Assembly: GCA_913056335.1 (NCBI GenBank) | Contig: CAJXLX010000011.1 | Location: 1-47,828 of the forward strand | Origin: an uncultured Rhodothermaceae bacterium | GTDB taxonomy: Bacteria; Bacteroidota; Rhodothermia; Rhodothermales; Salinibacteraceae | Reading direction: 5' to 3' | Length of the DNA: 47,828 bases | In this document: positions 1 through 9,278 of the stretch, piece by piece | How the letters are laid out: every line of letters begins with the position of its first letter | Numbering within the stretch: position 1 is the stretch's first letter | Translations under genes and position numbers: made by a program | Notes under the pieces: model-generated | Seen by the model: only the letters and a program-made list of their open reading frames with translations | What the model was told of the DNA's origin: nothing | Database searches by the model: none

Positions 1-1356
1 GACGACAATGCCATTACGCCGGCCGCTTCTGTATGGACCGGGTCTCGGCTCTGGGTACAAGCATTTGGCAGTGCCAACCTGCAGGCAGGCGACCGCATTG
101 TAATCGCGATGCCGCCGTCCGCTGCTTTTGTACAAGTGCTTGTGGCTGCGCTCTGGCAGCGCCTTACCATTGCGCTGGCCCCGCCCTCCGCCTCGCCCGA
201 ACTGGTCCACCAGCTGGATGCACGGGCCTTCATCCATCCAGAAGCCGCCACCCCGCATGCGTGGGTGCCCGATGGCTGTGCCGGGCCGCTCGCTCCTCCT
301 GAAGCCCTTCGCTCAGCTACCACGGACCGCACTCCCGAAGCCCGCTTTTTGCTCCGCACCTCCGGCACCACGGCCAACGCACGCTGGTACGGGCTCTCCG
401 ACACCAACGTGTTCTCGGTGCTGGCCAGCCACCTGCCCTACTTTAAGCTTAAACACAGCCGCGTGCTCTCGGTCTTGCCATGGTCGCACGCATTTGGCCT
501 GGTACTCGACCTCCTGCCCGCTCTGCTCTCTGGTGCCGAAATCATTCGCGACCCCGAGGGCGGGCGCTCGGCTGCGTCTCTTTTGGAGATGCGTGACGCA
601 TGGGGCGCTACCCACCTCTCAGCGGTTCCCCTAACCATTCAACGTCTGCTCGATCACGACAGCGGTCCGTCCTTTCTCACCCAGCTCGCCGGTGGTATTG
701 TAGGCGGAGCCCCTATCAGCGCGCCTCTTGCCGATGCCCTCTCGCAGACCGAACTACGAGTAGGCTACGGACAGACCGAGGCCAGCCCCGGCATTGCGCT
801 TGGCGATCCGGGGGTGTGGGCCCCCAACTACCTGGGACGCCCGCTGGGCTGCACCGTGCGCATCAGCGACGACGGCGAGCTGCTCTTTCAAGGACAAAAC
901 GCCTGCATCGGGCAGTGGACCGAGAACGGCCTGGACCGGCTGGATCCTGAGCGTTGGGCAGCCACGGGCGACTGCGCCGAGCGCCGCAACGACGGGCTCT
1001 ACTTTCAAGGGCGCACGGACAGCGCGTTCAAGCTGACGAATGGACGCATGGTTCATGCTGGCCCCATCGAGGCCCGCATCAAAGAAGCTATCGACGACGT
1101 CCACGACGCCTTTGTGTGGAGTCCCGACGGCACCCGCCTTGCCGTTGCCTTCTGCTGGGACGCCCCGCACGCACAGCGCCCCACGAACGATGCGATACGC
1201 CCCTACTTGGGTACGCTCCGCAAGCGGCTGGATACGACGCTCTTTCTGGCGCCCGCTGACTGGCCTCAGACCCCAAAGGGCGCCGTAGACCGCATGGCGA
1301 TTCAGCAACGTCTGGCTGACCTCGTCTCGTCTCATTCGTCTTCTGTCACCTCATGA
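1..1356 (+). CDS. AMP-dependent acyl/aryl-CoA ligase, 5' end missing
   Basis: Adenylate-forming ligase of the ANL family, expected to activate a carboxylic acid as acyl-AMP. The reading frame is open from base 1, so the N-terminus lies outside the window. Visible core motifs are the phosphate-binding loop LRTSGTTANARW, GYGQTEAS, the region ending in ATGDCAERR, and a C-terminal PKGAVDR segment that carries the usual A10 lysine. The loop lacks the common GxPK ending, as in divergent short ligases. Its stop overlaps the next gene's ATG by four bases (ATGA), so it is translationally coupled to the ammonia-lyase gene. I infer that it activates 4-coumarate made by that enzyme. The family is clear; the substrate is a guess from context. 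Confidence 0.85.
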   Translation, partial: DDNAITPAASVWTGSRLWVQAFGSANLQAGDRIVIAMPPSAAFVQVLVAALWQRLTIALAPPSASPELVHQLDARAFIHPEAATPHAWVPDGCAGPLAPPEALRSATTDRTPEARFLLRTSGTTANARWYGLSDTNVFSVLASHLPYFKLKHSRVLSVLPWSHAFGLVLDLLPALLSGAEIIRDPEGGRSAASLLEMRDAWGATHLSAVPLTIQRLLDHDSGPSFLTQLAGGIVGGAPISAPLADALSQTELRVGYGQTEASPGIALGDPGVWAPNYLGRPLGCTVRISDDGELLFQGQNACIGQWTENGLDRLDPERWAATGDCAERRNDGLYFQGRTDSAFKLTNGRMVHAGPIEARIKEAIDDVHDAFVWSPDGTRLAVAFCWDAPHAQRPTNDAIRPYLGTLRKRLDTTLFLAPADWPQTPKGAVDRMAIQQRLADLVSSHSSSVTS

Positions 1357-2870
1357 CTGCCTCGCCCCGCTCGCCACTTGCACTGGGTCCGAACGTCACA
1401 CTTCCTGCTCCTGTTGTCGAGCAGTTTGCTGCAACCCCAACCTGGTCGGTTGTACTCACTTCTGCAGCCGAAGACGCCTGTGCCTCCGCCCGCGATGCGC
1501 TGGAGACGCTACAAGCCAACGACACGCCGCTCTATGGCATCACCACGGGCTTCGGGCCGCTGGTGCGCCACGAAAGCGCAGCTTCGCCCACAGCCCGAGC
1601 GCGCAGCCTGGTAAACCACCTTGCTGCAGGAACCGGCCCCTACGCGCCGCCCCCGATAGTGCGTACTCTCATGATGCTGCGTCTGCATACGCTGGTCCAG
1701 GGGCACTCCGGAATTCGGATGGATACAGTCCGTGCCCTGCAGTCCGCGCTGGATGCCAACCTTACACCTACCGTCCCCACCATCGGGTCGGTCGGCGCCA
1801 GTGGCGACCTCACCCCGCTCGCTTTCGTCGCACGCGCCTTAATGGGCGAAGGCCACTGCTTGCGTGAAGATGGCTCCCGCATCGCCGCCGCCGCGGCTCT
1901 GTCTGAGGCGAACCTCGATCCAATCGAACTGGACGCGCGCGACGCGCTCGGCCTCGTGAATGGCACCTCTTTTATGACAGCATATGCTGCACTGGCGTGC
2001 GCCCGAGCCCAGCGCCTCTGTGCCTATGCCGAGGCCCACACCGGGTGGGTCTTTCGTTTGCTGGGCGCCTCCCTCGACCCACTTGCGCCCGATTTGCACG
2101 AAGCCCGTGGCCACCGCGGTCAGATGCAAAGCGCTGCCAACATTCGCGCTGCCGCACAGCCCGGAGACGCCTACACGCCCCTCGACGAACGTCCCCTGCA
2201 AGAGATCTACTCGCTACGCTGCGCCCCGCAGGTGCTGGGGGCGTGCCGCGAGCAGATCGACTATGCAACGCGCCTGGTTGAAACCGAACTCAACGGCGCC
2301 TCCGACAACCCCGTGCTGTTTAACAATCCGCCGCGTGTATACCACGGAGGCAACTTTCAAGGGCAGCAGGTCGCGTTTGCCTCCGATGCGCTCAGTGCAG
2401 CACTTACACAGATTGGCGTGCTCATGGAGCGACAGCTTGACTTGCTACTTACGCCCGCCCACAACGGCGGTGCGCCGCCTCTCTTAGCATGGACGCCCGG
2501 CGCAACGCACGGGTTTGCCGGCGCGCAACTCACCGCAACGGCGCTCGTTGCCGAGCTTCGGCAGCACACACAGGCCACGGCCACCTCCTCGATCCCCACC
2601 AATGGCGGCAACCAGGATGTTGTGTCGATGGGGACGCTGGCGGCTCGCACTGCGTACGAGCAAACGCCCCACGTGGCCCGCATTCTGTCGATTCATGCAC
2701 TGGCTGCGCTTCAGTTGCGGCACCTGCAACACGCCGACAAAGCCCAGGGCACAACGCCCCCGCCCCCTGCTCACTGGCCAACGATGGATCCCCTAAAAAC
2801 CGACCGCCCTCTGCACGACGACATTAACGCGTTCGCCGATACGCTGCTTACCCCATCTGCCCATGACTGA
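1353..2870 (+). CDS. Aromatic amino-acid ammonia-lyase, probably tyrosine ammonia-lyase
   Basis: HAL/PAL/TAL-family lyase of 505 residues, full length for the family. The MIO cofactor triad Ala-Ser-Gly lies at residues 149-151 (GASGDLTP), and the catalytic Tyr is in the LYGITTGFG loop near residue 61. The selectivity position reads SLVNHLAAG with His at residue 89. From memory, the Rhodobacter TAL has YHL here, histidine lyases have SH one position later, and PALs have Phe-Leu. I therefore predict tyrosine deamination to 4-coumarate and ammonia rather than histidine degradation. No other hut gene is adjacent. The gene is coupled to the ligase upstream (4-base overlap) and the DUF427 gene downstream (8-base overlap). 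Family certain; substrate fairly likely. Confidence 0.88.
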   Translation: MTASPRSPLALGPNVTLPAPVVEQFAATPTWSVVLTSAAEDACASARDALETLQANDTPLYGITTGFGPLVRHESAASPTARARSLVNHLAAGTGPYAPPPIVRTLMMLRLHTLVQGHSGIRMDTVRALQSALDANLTPTVPTIGSVGASGDLTPLAFVARALMGEGHCLREDGSRIAAAAALSEANLDPIELDARDALGLVNGTSFMTAYAALACARAQRLCAYAEAHTGWVFRLLGASLDPLAPDLHEARGHRGQMQSAANIRAAAQPGDAYTPLDERPLQEIYSLRCAPQVLGACREQIDYATRLVETELNGASDNPVLFNNPPRVYHGGNFQGQQVAFASDALSAALTQIGVLMERQLDLLLTPAHNGGAPPLLAWTPGATHGFAGAQLTATALVAELRQHTQATATSSIPTNGGNQDVVSMGTLAARTAYEQTPHVARILSIHALAALQLRHLQHADKAQGTTPPPPAHWPTMDPLKTDRPLHDDINAFADTLLTPSAHD

Positions 2871-3354
2871 TCGCATCGCCCCCGGTCCCAACCAGGAATC
2901 GGTGTGGGATTACCCCCGTCCGCCCCGCCTGGAGCGCACCGATGCACGCATTCGCGTGGTGTTTAACGGCACAACGATTGTGGATACGACGCAGGCCTAC
3001 CGCGTCCTTGAAACGAGTCATCCGCCCGTGTACTACAACCCGCCTGGCGATATTGCGGACGGTGTTTTGCAAGACACCGGGCGCACCTCGCACTGCGAAT
3101 TCAAAGGGCGCGCCCAGTACTACGACGTAGCTGTCGATGCAAAGCGGGCGCAGCAAGCCGCCTGGGCATACCCCAATCCCACCCCGCGCTTTCAAGATAT
3201 GGCTGGATACGTCGCGTTTTACGCCCATCACATGGACGCCTGCTACGTCGGAGATGAGCAGGTAGATGCTCAAAAGGGCTCGTTTTATGGCGGTTGGATT
3301 ACAAGCCGCGTTGTGGGCCCGTTCAAGGGCGGCCCCGGCACCATCGGCTGGTAA
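2863..3354 (+). CDS. DUF427 domain protein
   Basis: Protein of 163 residues matching the DUF427 family: small cytoplasmic beta-rich proteins without an established enzymatic role. Typical pieces are the RVVFNGTTIVDTTQAYRVLE strand pair near residues 30-50, YYNPPGDI, the CEFKGRAQYYDV segment, and Trp/Tyr-rich turns later. There is no signal peptide or membrane segment. The start overlaps the last eight bases of the lyase gene, so it is the third gene of a coupled operon with the ligase and lyase. A role in the same pathway is only inferred from this coupling. Confidence 0.8.
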   Translation: MTDRIAPGPNQESVWDYPRPPRLERTDARIRVVFNGTTIVDTTQAYRVLETSHPPVYYNPPGDIADGVLQDTGRTSHCEFKGRAQYYDVAVDAKRAQQAAWAYPNPTPRFQDMAGYVAFYAHHMDACYVGDEQVDAQKGSFYGGWITSRVVGPFKGGPGTIGW

Positions 3355-3375
3355 CCACACAGGGCCGCCCCCGAA

Positions 3376-3400
3376 AAGCCTGGCGTTGGAACGCCGGGTG
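3376..3400 (-). terminator. Possible terminator between convergent genes
   Basis: GGCGTT-GG-AACGCC inverted repeat at 3382-3395, extended by flanking G/C pairs. On the minus strand it is followed by GGCTTTTCGG, so it may end the wall-hydrolase transcript. The T-run is short, so support is weak. Confidence 0.4.
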
Positions 3401-3412
3401 GGCTTCGCCGAA

Positions 3413-4081
3413 CTACGACAGGTTTGCGTAGAACCGGAAGCGCCACTCATCAAGTGTAATTTCCCACTGCGGGTCGACCTTGTGGCTCTGGCTGGCCCAG
3501 TGGGGAAACTGATGGTACGGCATGGACACTTGGCTGAAGAAGTGTCGCGTAGATATGTGGAATGGACGATAGGCGCTGTCGGCGTGGCGCACGTAGTAGG
3601 CTACATGCAGCGCGCGCTGCCAGCTGTCGAGTGGCATCTCAGGCTGCAGGTTCATGTAAAACGAGCGCTTGCCCGACCCGTAGTTGAACGCGCTGAATTG
3701 ACTCGGATCAAGCACCACGTCCCGATACGTCGACTGGCCACGGTACTGCGTTTCCACGCGGTTGCGTACAACCCAGGCTACAAGCTCCTGCTCGTGCGGC
3801 TTTTTAGTTTCAGAGTACACGGCGCGGGCCAGCCAAAGGGTAGCGTTATCGACCTCTGGGAGATTCTGGATGGCCGGACGCACCTCTTCGGATGGGGTGC
3901 CGTACGCGGCTTCAAGCAGTTCGTGCGATGCCTCCTCCGCCTCTGAGGACGTGCCCTCAGCCGATGCATCCTCGGTCAACGAAGACGCATGGGCCGAAAG
4001 GTCGGGCGTGCCGGTCGTTACCATAAAGGCCAGCGAGGCACAAGCAAGTCCGGTAGAAGCGATTTTCGTATATATGTTCAT
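3413..4081 (-). CDS. SleB-like cell wall hydrolase, secreted
   Basis: Protein of 222 residues with an N-terminal signal-like segment (Lys near the start, then a hydrophobic stretch to about residue 25) and an acidic Ser/Glu-rich linker to about residue 75. The C-terminal domain resembles the SleB/CwlJ hydrolase family: LARAVYSETKKPHEQE, the WVVRNRVET helix, then a YRDVVLDPSQFSAF segment. In spore-formers such enzymes cleave cortex peptidoglycan; in non-sporulating bacteria the same fold is used for wall turnover. Glu in YSETK is the likely catalytic acid by family analogy. Transcribed alone, convergent with DUF427 and divergent from pdxB. The exact bond cleaved is unknown. Confidence 0.75.
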   Translation of the reverse strand: MNIYTKIASTGLACASLAFMVTTGTPDLSAHASSLTEDASAEGTSSEAEEASHELLEAAYGTPSEEVRPAIQNLPEVDNATLWLARAVYSETKKPHEQELVAWVVRNRVETQYRGQSTYRDVVLDPSQFSAFNYGSGKRSFYMNLQPEMPLDSWQRALHVAYYVRHADSAYRPFHISTRHFFSQVSMPYHQFPHWASQSHKVDPQWEITLDEWRFRFYANLS

Positions 4082-4417
4082 GCAACAATGCTACTGTGGG
4101 CAGAATCCGAATGCCTTGCCACTGCAGGAAAAGCAGCAGATGCGTGCTGTGGTATTTTGAAACGAATGCTTACGTATTTGCACCGCATTGTACAAGACAA
4201 GGCGATCAACAAGACCTACAAGGCAAGGTTTCCTGTCTTCGTTTTACCCATATCCTTGTTAATAATCAACCTAAATTGCTTCATCAAAAGTTAATGGATC
4301 AAGTTTATTGGCAGTTAGCGATGCTTTAATGTGCTGTTGGTACAATCTTGAAAGTGGTGACGCATCCGTTTTCATCTGACAATATGTGTACTTTTTACTC
4401 AAAGCGCTTTCAGTGCT
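4082..4417. other. Divergent intergenic region, wall hydrolase / pdxB
   Basis: This 336-base gap between two divergent starts is clearly more AT-rich than the genes around it, especially at 4240-4420. It must hold both promoters, but I see no confident -35/-10 pair, operator or RNA gene in it. Confidence 0.5.
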
Positions 4418-5635
4418 ATGGCTCATTCGCCTTCCCTCCGCATTCTGGCCGACGCAAATATTCCCCACGTACATGAGGCATTTGGTACGCTGGGCACCGT
4501 AACATTAGCGCCGGGACGCGCTGTATCTGCATCGGAGGTGCAGGCTGCTGATGTGCTGCTCATCCGGAGCGTGACTGAAGTGGATGCCGCTCTTGTCCAC
4601 GACCAGGCGCTTCAGTTTGTGGGGTCGGCCACCATTGGCACCGACCATGTGGACCAGGACCTTCTGCGCCAGCGGGGCATCCCGTTTGCCCATGCCCCTG
4701 GCTCGAACGCCGACAGCGTGGCCGACTACGTACTTACCGCCTTGCTGCACCATGCCGTTCGAACGGGCACCGATTTGCCTACGCGTACGGTGGGCGTAAT
4801 TGGGTGCGGCAACACCGGGAGCCGCGTAGCACGCCGCTGCGAGGCACTGGGCTGCCGCGTGCTCCGCAACGATCCGCCGCGTGCCAAAAACGAGCCGGAG
4901 CATGCCAACCTGTTTGTGTCGCTGGATACGCTGCTGAAGGAGGCCGATATCATCTCGCTGCATGTCCCCCTCACCACCGGCGGTCCCCATGCCACACGTC
5001 ATCTGTTGGATACAGACGTTGTAGCCGCTATGCAGCCCGCCACCTGGCTCGTGAACACCTCACGCGGTGCTGTGGTTGAGGCTAACGCGGTGCGCAACGG
5101 ACTGCACAACGGCCCCATTGGCGCATTGCTGTTCGACGTGTGGCCTGGCGAACCGGCTCCGGCCCCCGACTTGATTCGCGACGCGGCAATTGCGACTCCA
5201 CATATTGCAGGCTATGCCTATGATGGCAAAGTGCGGGGCACGCACATGCTGTACCAGGCGCTCTGCAATGTGCTGGATCGTCCTGCTACGTGGCAGCCCA
5301 ACGATGTCTTATCTGCCCACGCGCCTGCCACCTGGCACCTGGCCCCACCCAGTGCCCGCTGGCCCCGTACCGAGGCCTGGCATGCGCTCGCCCAGCAGGC
5401 CTATACGATTGCCGAAGACGACCGCCGCATGCGCGCCCTTGCTTCGCATCCGCCCAAAGAACGAGCCAAGGCGTTTGCCGAACTGCGCCGTACATACCCC
5501 ATCCGCCGCGAGATGAACCGCTATGCTGTTGCAGCGAACAGCCTCTTGCCTGCATGGCACCAGCCGGTATCAACAGGACTTACCATGCAGCTTACCATGC
5601 CCGGCGCAACCTCTTCACACATGCGTTCCACTTGA
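4418..5635 (+). CDS. pdxB: Erythronate-4-phosphate dehydrogenase
   Basis: D-isomer-specific 2-hydroxyacid dehydrogenase that oxidises 4-phosphoerythronate with NAD in the DXP-dependent pyridoxal phosphate pathway. It starts MAHSPSLRILADANIP, typical of PdxB. The Rossmann nucleotide loop is GVIGCGNTGSRVARR, the catalytic Arg sits in NTSRGAVVEAN, and the catalytic His is in TPHIAGYAYDGKVRGT, a wording closer to PdxB than to SerA or lactate dehydrogenases. At 405 residues it has the extra C-terminal part characteristic of PdxB. No other pyridoxine gene is adjacent. Cytoplasmic. High confidence. Confidence 0.9.
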   Translation: MAHSPSLRILADANIPHVHEAFGTLGTVTLAPGRAVSASEVQAADVLLIRSVTEVDAALVHDQALQFVGSATIGTDHVDQDLLRQRGIPFAHAPGSNADSVADYVLTALLHHAVRTGTDLPTRTVGVIGCGNTGSRVARRCEALGCRVLRNDPPRAKNEPEHANLFVSLDTLLKEADIISLHVPLTTGGPHATRHLLDTDVVAAMQPATWLVNTSRGAVVEANAVRNGLHNGPIGALLFDVWPGEPAPAPDLIRDAAIATPHIAGYAYDGKVRGTHMLYQALCNVLDRPATWQPNDVLSAHAPATWHLAPPSARWPRTEAWHALAQQAYTIAEDDRRMRALASHPPKERAKAFAELRRTYPIRREMNRYAVAANSLLPAWHQPVSTGLTMQLTMPGATSSHMRST

Positions 5636-5707
5636 AACGAACGCATCGCCCAACTGCAGGGTATGGCCAGATGTCATTCGCCTTGTTTCTCAATTGCGTC
5701 TTCTATC

Positions 5708-5968
5708 ATGATGGATGCCGACACCCATTATCGCCAGTGGCGCTGGCAAGCCCCGCTCGGACTGCTCGCTGTGGGCACCGGTGCCAGCATGCTGGGCCAT
5801 GCTACCCTCAAAAAAGCCGATCCCGACACCACTCCCTGGTCCTGGATCATCGCCGGAACGAGTAGCCTCATTGTACTTAATGCTGGATTGTGTTTATTTG
5901 GGGATGCTGTAAAGCATCGCATGCACTACGAGCGGATGCACGATGCACACGACGCACACACTGCCTAA
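5708..5968 (+). CDS. Small two-helix membrane protein, unknown function
   Basis: Predicted protein of 86 residues from the tandem ATG codons at 5708 (an in-frame ATG at 5663 would add 15 residues without obvious function). Two hydrophobic segments are visible: about residues 13-30 (PLGLLAVGTGASMLGHA) and 40-62 (WSWIIAGTSSLIVLNAGLCL). The tail is His/Asp-rich (HYERMHDAHDAHTA). It lies between pdxB and otsA on the same strand, 49 bases before otsA, so it may be cotranscribed with the trehalose genes. I do not recognise a family; the coding call rests on codon bias and the clean membrane pattern. Confidence 0.6.
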   Translation: MMDADTHYRQWRWQAPLGLLAVGTGASMLGHATLKKADPDTTPWSWIIAGTSSLIVLNAGLCLFGDAVKHRMHYERMHDAHDAHTA

Positions 5969-6017
5969 AGCGGCCTCCGCCGTTCTTTCGTCCTTTTGAC
6001 TTGACGCACGCCCACCT

Positions 6018-7382
6018 GTGAGCCTCACTGTCGTTGCCAACCGCGTTCCCATCCGCCAGTCCGACGACGGCGATTGGGTCCCCTCTGTCGGCGGACTCAC
6101 CACCGCCCTGCTCCCGGTGCTCCGCCAACGAGGGGGGGCCTGGATCGGGATGGGCGAAGACCCCGCCCTGCCCGAGCGCCAGCCCTTCCCCGCCGACGAC
6201 CCCGACTTTACTGTGCGCCGGGTACCGCTGAGCCAGGACGAGCTCGACGGTTACTACTACGGCATGGCCAACCGCGTGCTGTGGCCCGTATCGCACTACA
6301 TGATTCAGCACTTTGAGCCCAACCCGAGCTTCATGGAGACCTACCGTTCGGTGAACCAGCGCTTTGCCGACGCGGTGCTCGACGAGGTCGACCGCAGCGA
6401 TGAGCAGATCTGGCTCCAGGACTACCACCTGATGCTCGCCCCAAAGTGGATTCGCGAGGCCCGTCCCGATGCTACACTTGGGCACTTCTGGCACATTCCG
6501 TGGCCGGCCATGGAGGTCTTCCGCATCCTGCCGTGGGCCCGCGAACTCTTGCGTGGCATGCTGGCCTGCGACCTGGTAGGTGTGCATGTGCAGGAGTACG
6601 TCGACAACTTCTTGGAGAGCGCCCGCGTGCTTCTGGGCGCCGACATCGACGGGCAAACCGTCCATTACAATGGTCATGCTACACGCGTTGAAGCCCACCC
6701 CATCGGCATCGAAGTCGATCGGTTTAAGCAGATGGCCGACTCCGACGAAGTGCGCACCAAGGCCAAGCAGTTGCGCGAACGCCTGGGCACCAAGCACATC
6801 GTCATTGGCATCGACCGGCTTGATTACACCAAGGGCGTGCTCTCGCGGCTGGAGGCGTTCGAGCGCTTCTTGGAGAACAACCCGGCCTACCACGGCACGG
6901 TTAGCTTCTACCAGATTGCCACCCCCAGCCGCACAAAGGTCGACACCTACCAGCAGCTCAAGCGCGAGGTGGATGAGGTCGTAGGTCGCATCAACGGGCA
7001 GTTTGCCCGTGACAACTGGGTCCCCGTCAACTATCGCTATCGCACGTACACGCAGTTTGAGCTGTGCGCCTTCTATCGCGCTGCCGATGCTGCGCTCATC
7101 ACGCCCCTGCGCGATGGCATGAATGTGGTTACGCAGGAGTTCATTACGGCCAACCAGAACGGCGTGCTCATCCTAAGCGAGCTTACCGGTGCGGCCTACC
7201 TCTTGCCCGAGGCAATCCAAGTGAATCCCTACGACAAAGACGGACTCGCGGCCTCCATTCGAACCGCGCTCGAAATGAGCCCCGAAGAGCGCACTACCCG
7301 CCTCACCGCGCTCAAGTCTACCGTCGAAGGCCTCGACGTGCAGCGCTGGGCCCGCGGGTTCTTGGATGCCCTGCATGCGTAG
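6018..7382 (+). CDS. otsA: Alpha,alpha-trehalose-phosphate synthase, GT20
   Basis: Transfers glucose from a nucleotide sugar to glucose 6-phosphate, giving trehalose 6-phosphate. It uses a GTG start, supported because VVANRVPI is the expected N-terminal strand of the family. Motifs follow GT20: SVGGLTTAL, NRVLWPVSHY, QDYHLML, HIPWP, GIDRLDYTKGV with the phosphate/nucleotide-binding Arg and Lys, and the LRDGMNVVTQEF acceptor loop. At 454 residues it is full length. The phosphatase gene follows directly, which argues for trehalose over glucosylglycerol-phosphate synthesis, although the families are close. Probable role: compatible solute or stress protectant, cytoplasmic. Confidence 0.92.
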   Translation: MSLTVVANRVPIRQSDDGDWVPSVGGLTTALLPVLRQRGGAWIGMGEDPALPERQPFPADDPDFTVRRVPLSQDELDGYYYGMANRVLWPVSHYMIQHFEPNPSFMETYRSVNQRFADAVLDEVDRSDEQIWLQDYHLMLAPKWIREARPDATLGHFWHIPWPAMEVFRILPWARELLRGMLACDLVGVHVQEYVDNFLESARVLLGADIDGQTVHYNGHATRVEAHPIGIEVDRFKQMADSDEVRTKAKQLRERLGTKHIVIGIDRLDYTKGVLSRLEAFERFLENNPAYHGTVSFYQIATPSRTKVDTYQQLKREVDEVVGRINGQFARDNWVPVNYRYRTYTQFELCAFYRAADAALITPLRDGMNVVTQEFITANQNGVLILSELTGAAYLLPEAIQVNPYDKDGLAASIRTALEMSPEERTTRLTALKSTVEGLDVQRWARGFLDALHA

Positions 7383-7474
7383 CCGCTCTGTGCTCTGTGT
7401 AATGGAGTCGGGGGATGCCCCTGCCGCCTCCCCTCAACATTCTCGTCTGCTCTCACTTGTCTTGCTCGTTTGCT

Positions 7475-8176
7475 ATGGACACTCCCCCGCGCGTTGACGA
7501 CCCGCTCTTCTTCCTGGATTACGACGGCACGCTCGCCCCCATCGTTGACGACCCCGACGCCGCGTACCCGCATCCCGAGGTGCCAGGGATCGTGCAGAAG
7601 CTACGCGATCGCTTTCCGCTGTGGATCGTAACGGGCCGCGACCTGCGCAGTCTGGGCCGGCTCTTCCCGGCCAACGCCCCCGCCATTGGACTCCACGGCG
7701 CTCAGCGTGGCTCGACCACAGACGCCGATCCGCCCGCCTTTAACGAAGACACCCTGGCGGCGCTCTCGAAGATGCAGAGCAACGTCCCCTCGGTGGAAGG
7801 GCTACACCTGGAGTCGAAGCCCCCAACTTTTGCAGTACACTACCGCCAGGCTCAAAACCCCGAAGATGCCCAGCGTCGCCTGCAGGCCTGGGTGGATACC
7901 GCCCCCGAATTCCTCGAAGCCATCTGGGGCAAAAAGGTCGTGGAGCTGCGCCATCGTGAGCACACCAAAGGTCGCGCCGTGCGCGACATTGCCACCGACC
8001 ACCCCGACCGCCATCCCGTCTACATCGGCGACGACGTAACCGACGAAGATGCCTTTGAGGCGCTCACTGCGGTTGAAGGCGCCTGTACCATCAAGGTGGG
8101 CACTGGCGACACGGTTGCCCAGTACCGACTGCCCGATGTGGATGCCGTCGTCGCATACCTAAAAAGCTATCTGTAG
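7475..8176 (+). CDS. otsB: Trehalose-6-phosphate phosphatase, HAD family
   Basis: Dephosphorylates trehalose 6-phosphate to trehalose, completing the OtsA-OtsB pathway. HAD motif I is [12 protein letters not shown], with the nucleophile Asp near residue 13. Motif II is the IVTGRD threonine, and the late acidic motif is [13 protein letters not shown] chose ATG 7475 (233 residues) because the DYDGT motif then falls at its usual distance from the N-terminus; the 20 extra upstream residues in frame are not family-like. It follows otsA by 92 bases on the same strand and is probably in its operon. Confidence 0.92.
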   Translation: MDTPPRVDDPLFFLDYDGTLAPIVDDPDAAYPHPEVPGIVQKLRDRFPLWIVTGRDLRSLGRLFPANAPAIGLHGAQRGSTTDADPPAFNEDTLAALSKMQSNVPSVEGLHLESKPPTFAVHYRQAQNPEDAQRRLQAWVDTAPEFLEAIWGKKVVELRHREHTKGRAVRDIATDHPDRHPVYIGDDVTDEDAFEALTAVEGACTIKVGTGDTVAQYRLPDVDAVVAYLKSYL

Positions 8177-8352
8177 ACCATTCCCGTCCCCGAAAGGCGG
8201 AAAATACTTGCGTGTGTCGTGCCTTCGTTTCTGTGTGTGTAAACAAGCCGCAATACGCACGTGGTGCAGTCTGTCGCAGCGAACACGTCTCTGCATCAGG
8301 GGTCTCACCTATTGCATCTACACACTCCCGTTCTCCAACCCGCCTGCCTGCC

Positions 8353-9231
8353 ATGAGCACGTATGCCCACCCCGACGTTCTGGTTGATACCGATTGGGTT
8401 GCCGACCATCTCGATGACGACGATGTGCGCCTCGTCGAAGCGAACGAAGATGTGCTGCTCTACGATACGGGCCACATTCCCGGCGCGGTAAAAGTCGACT
8501 GGCACACCGAGTTGCAAGACCCGGTGCAGCGCGACTTTATTGACGAGGCCGCCTTTGCGGAGCTCTGCGAGACGAAAGGCATTGGCCCCGACACGACCGT
8601 CGTGTTCTACGGCGACAAAAACAACTGGTGGGCCTGCTACGCCTTCTGGGTCTTCCGTCTCTACGGACACGAGTCGCTCCGCGTGATGGACGGCGGACGC
8701 AAAAAGTGGGCTGCCGAAGACCGCCCCCTCACGACCGATGCGCCCGACCTGCCCGCCGTGTCGTACCCGGTGCCCGAGGCCCCCGACCTCTCCATCCGCG
8801 CGTTCCGGGGCGAGGTCCTGGCGCATCAGCAGCAAGACGGCCCCATGGTCGATGTGCGCTCGCCCGAGGAGTTTCGCGGTGAGATTACGCATCTGCCGGG
8901 CCTGCCCGAAGAAAGCTCTATGCGTGGCGGCCACATCCCAGGCGCCCGCAACGTACCGTGGTCGAACGCGGTGAATGACGACGATGGCACGTTTAAACCG
9001 CGCAAGGAGCTTGAGGAGCTGTATCAGCAGCGCGAGGGCCTCGGCCCCAACGATCCCACCATCGCGTACTGCCGTATCGGCGAGCGCTCCAGCCACACCT
9101 GGTTCGTGCTCACGTACCTGCTGGGCTTCGACCAGGTCAAAAACTACGACGGCTCGTGGACCGAGTGGGGTAACCTCGTCGGCATGCCCATCGAAAAGGG
9201 GAAAGCCAAGCCAACCGCTGCCGACCAGTAG
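8353..9231 (+). CDS. Thiosulfate sulfurtransferase (tandem rhodanese)
   Basis: Cytoplasmic two-domain rhodanese of 292 residues that moves a sulfane sulfur from a donor such as thiosulfate to a thiol or cyanide acceptor. The first, inactive rhodanese repeat spans about 5-125 ([22 protein letters not shown]). The second spans 145-285 ([22 protein letters not shown]) and carries catalytic Cys240 in the loop CRIGERS, a thiosulfate-type loop rather than the CG[S/A]G loop of mercaptopyruvate enzymes. ATG 8353 is chosen because the upstream in-frame extension is not family-like. The sufE-like gene starts 47 bases downstream, suggesting a joint sulfur relay. Confidence 0.9.
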   Translation: MSTYAHPDVLVDTDWVADHLDDDDVRLVEANEDVLLYDTGHIPGAVKVDWHTELQDPVQRDFIDEAAFAELCETKGIGPDTTVVFYGDKNNWWACYAFWVFRLYGHESLRVMDGGRKKWAAEDRPLTTDAPDLPAVSYPVPEAPDLSIRAFRGEVLAHQQQDGPMVDVRSPEEFRGEITHLPGLPEESSMRGGHIPGARNVPWSNAVNDDDGTFKPRKELEELYQQREGLGPNDPTIAYCRIGERSSHTWFVLTYLLGFDQVKNYDGSWTEWGNLVGMPIEKGKAKPTAADQ

Positions 9232-9278
9232 TCCCATCCGGACCTCCATCGTGATCTCGCTCTCGTTCTGTCTTGATT

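Noticed and set aside
5877-6893. Long open frame (about 338 codons) antisense to otsA
   Set aside because: It lies opposite clear GT20 motifs, has no domain pattern, and is expected from high-GC codon bias.
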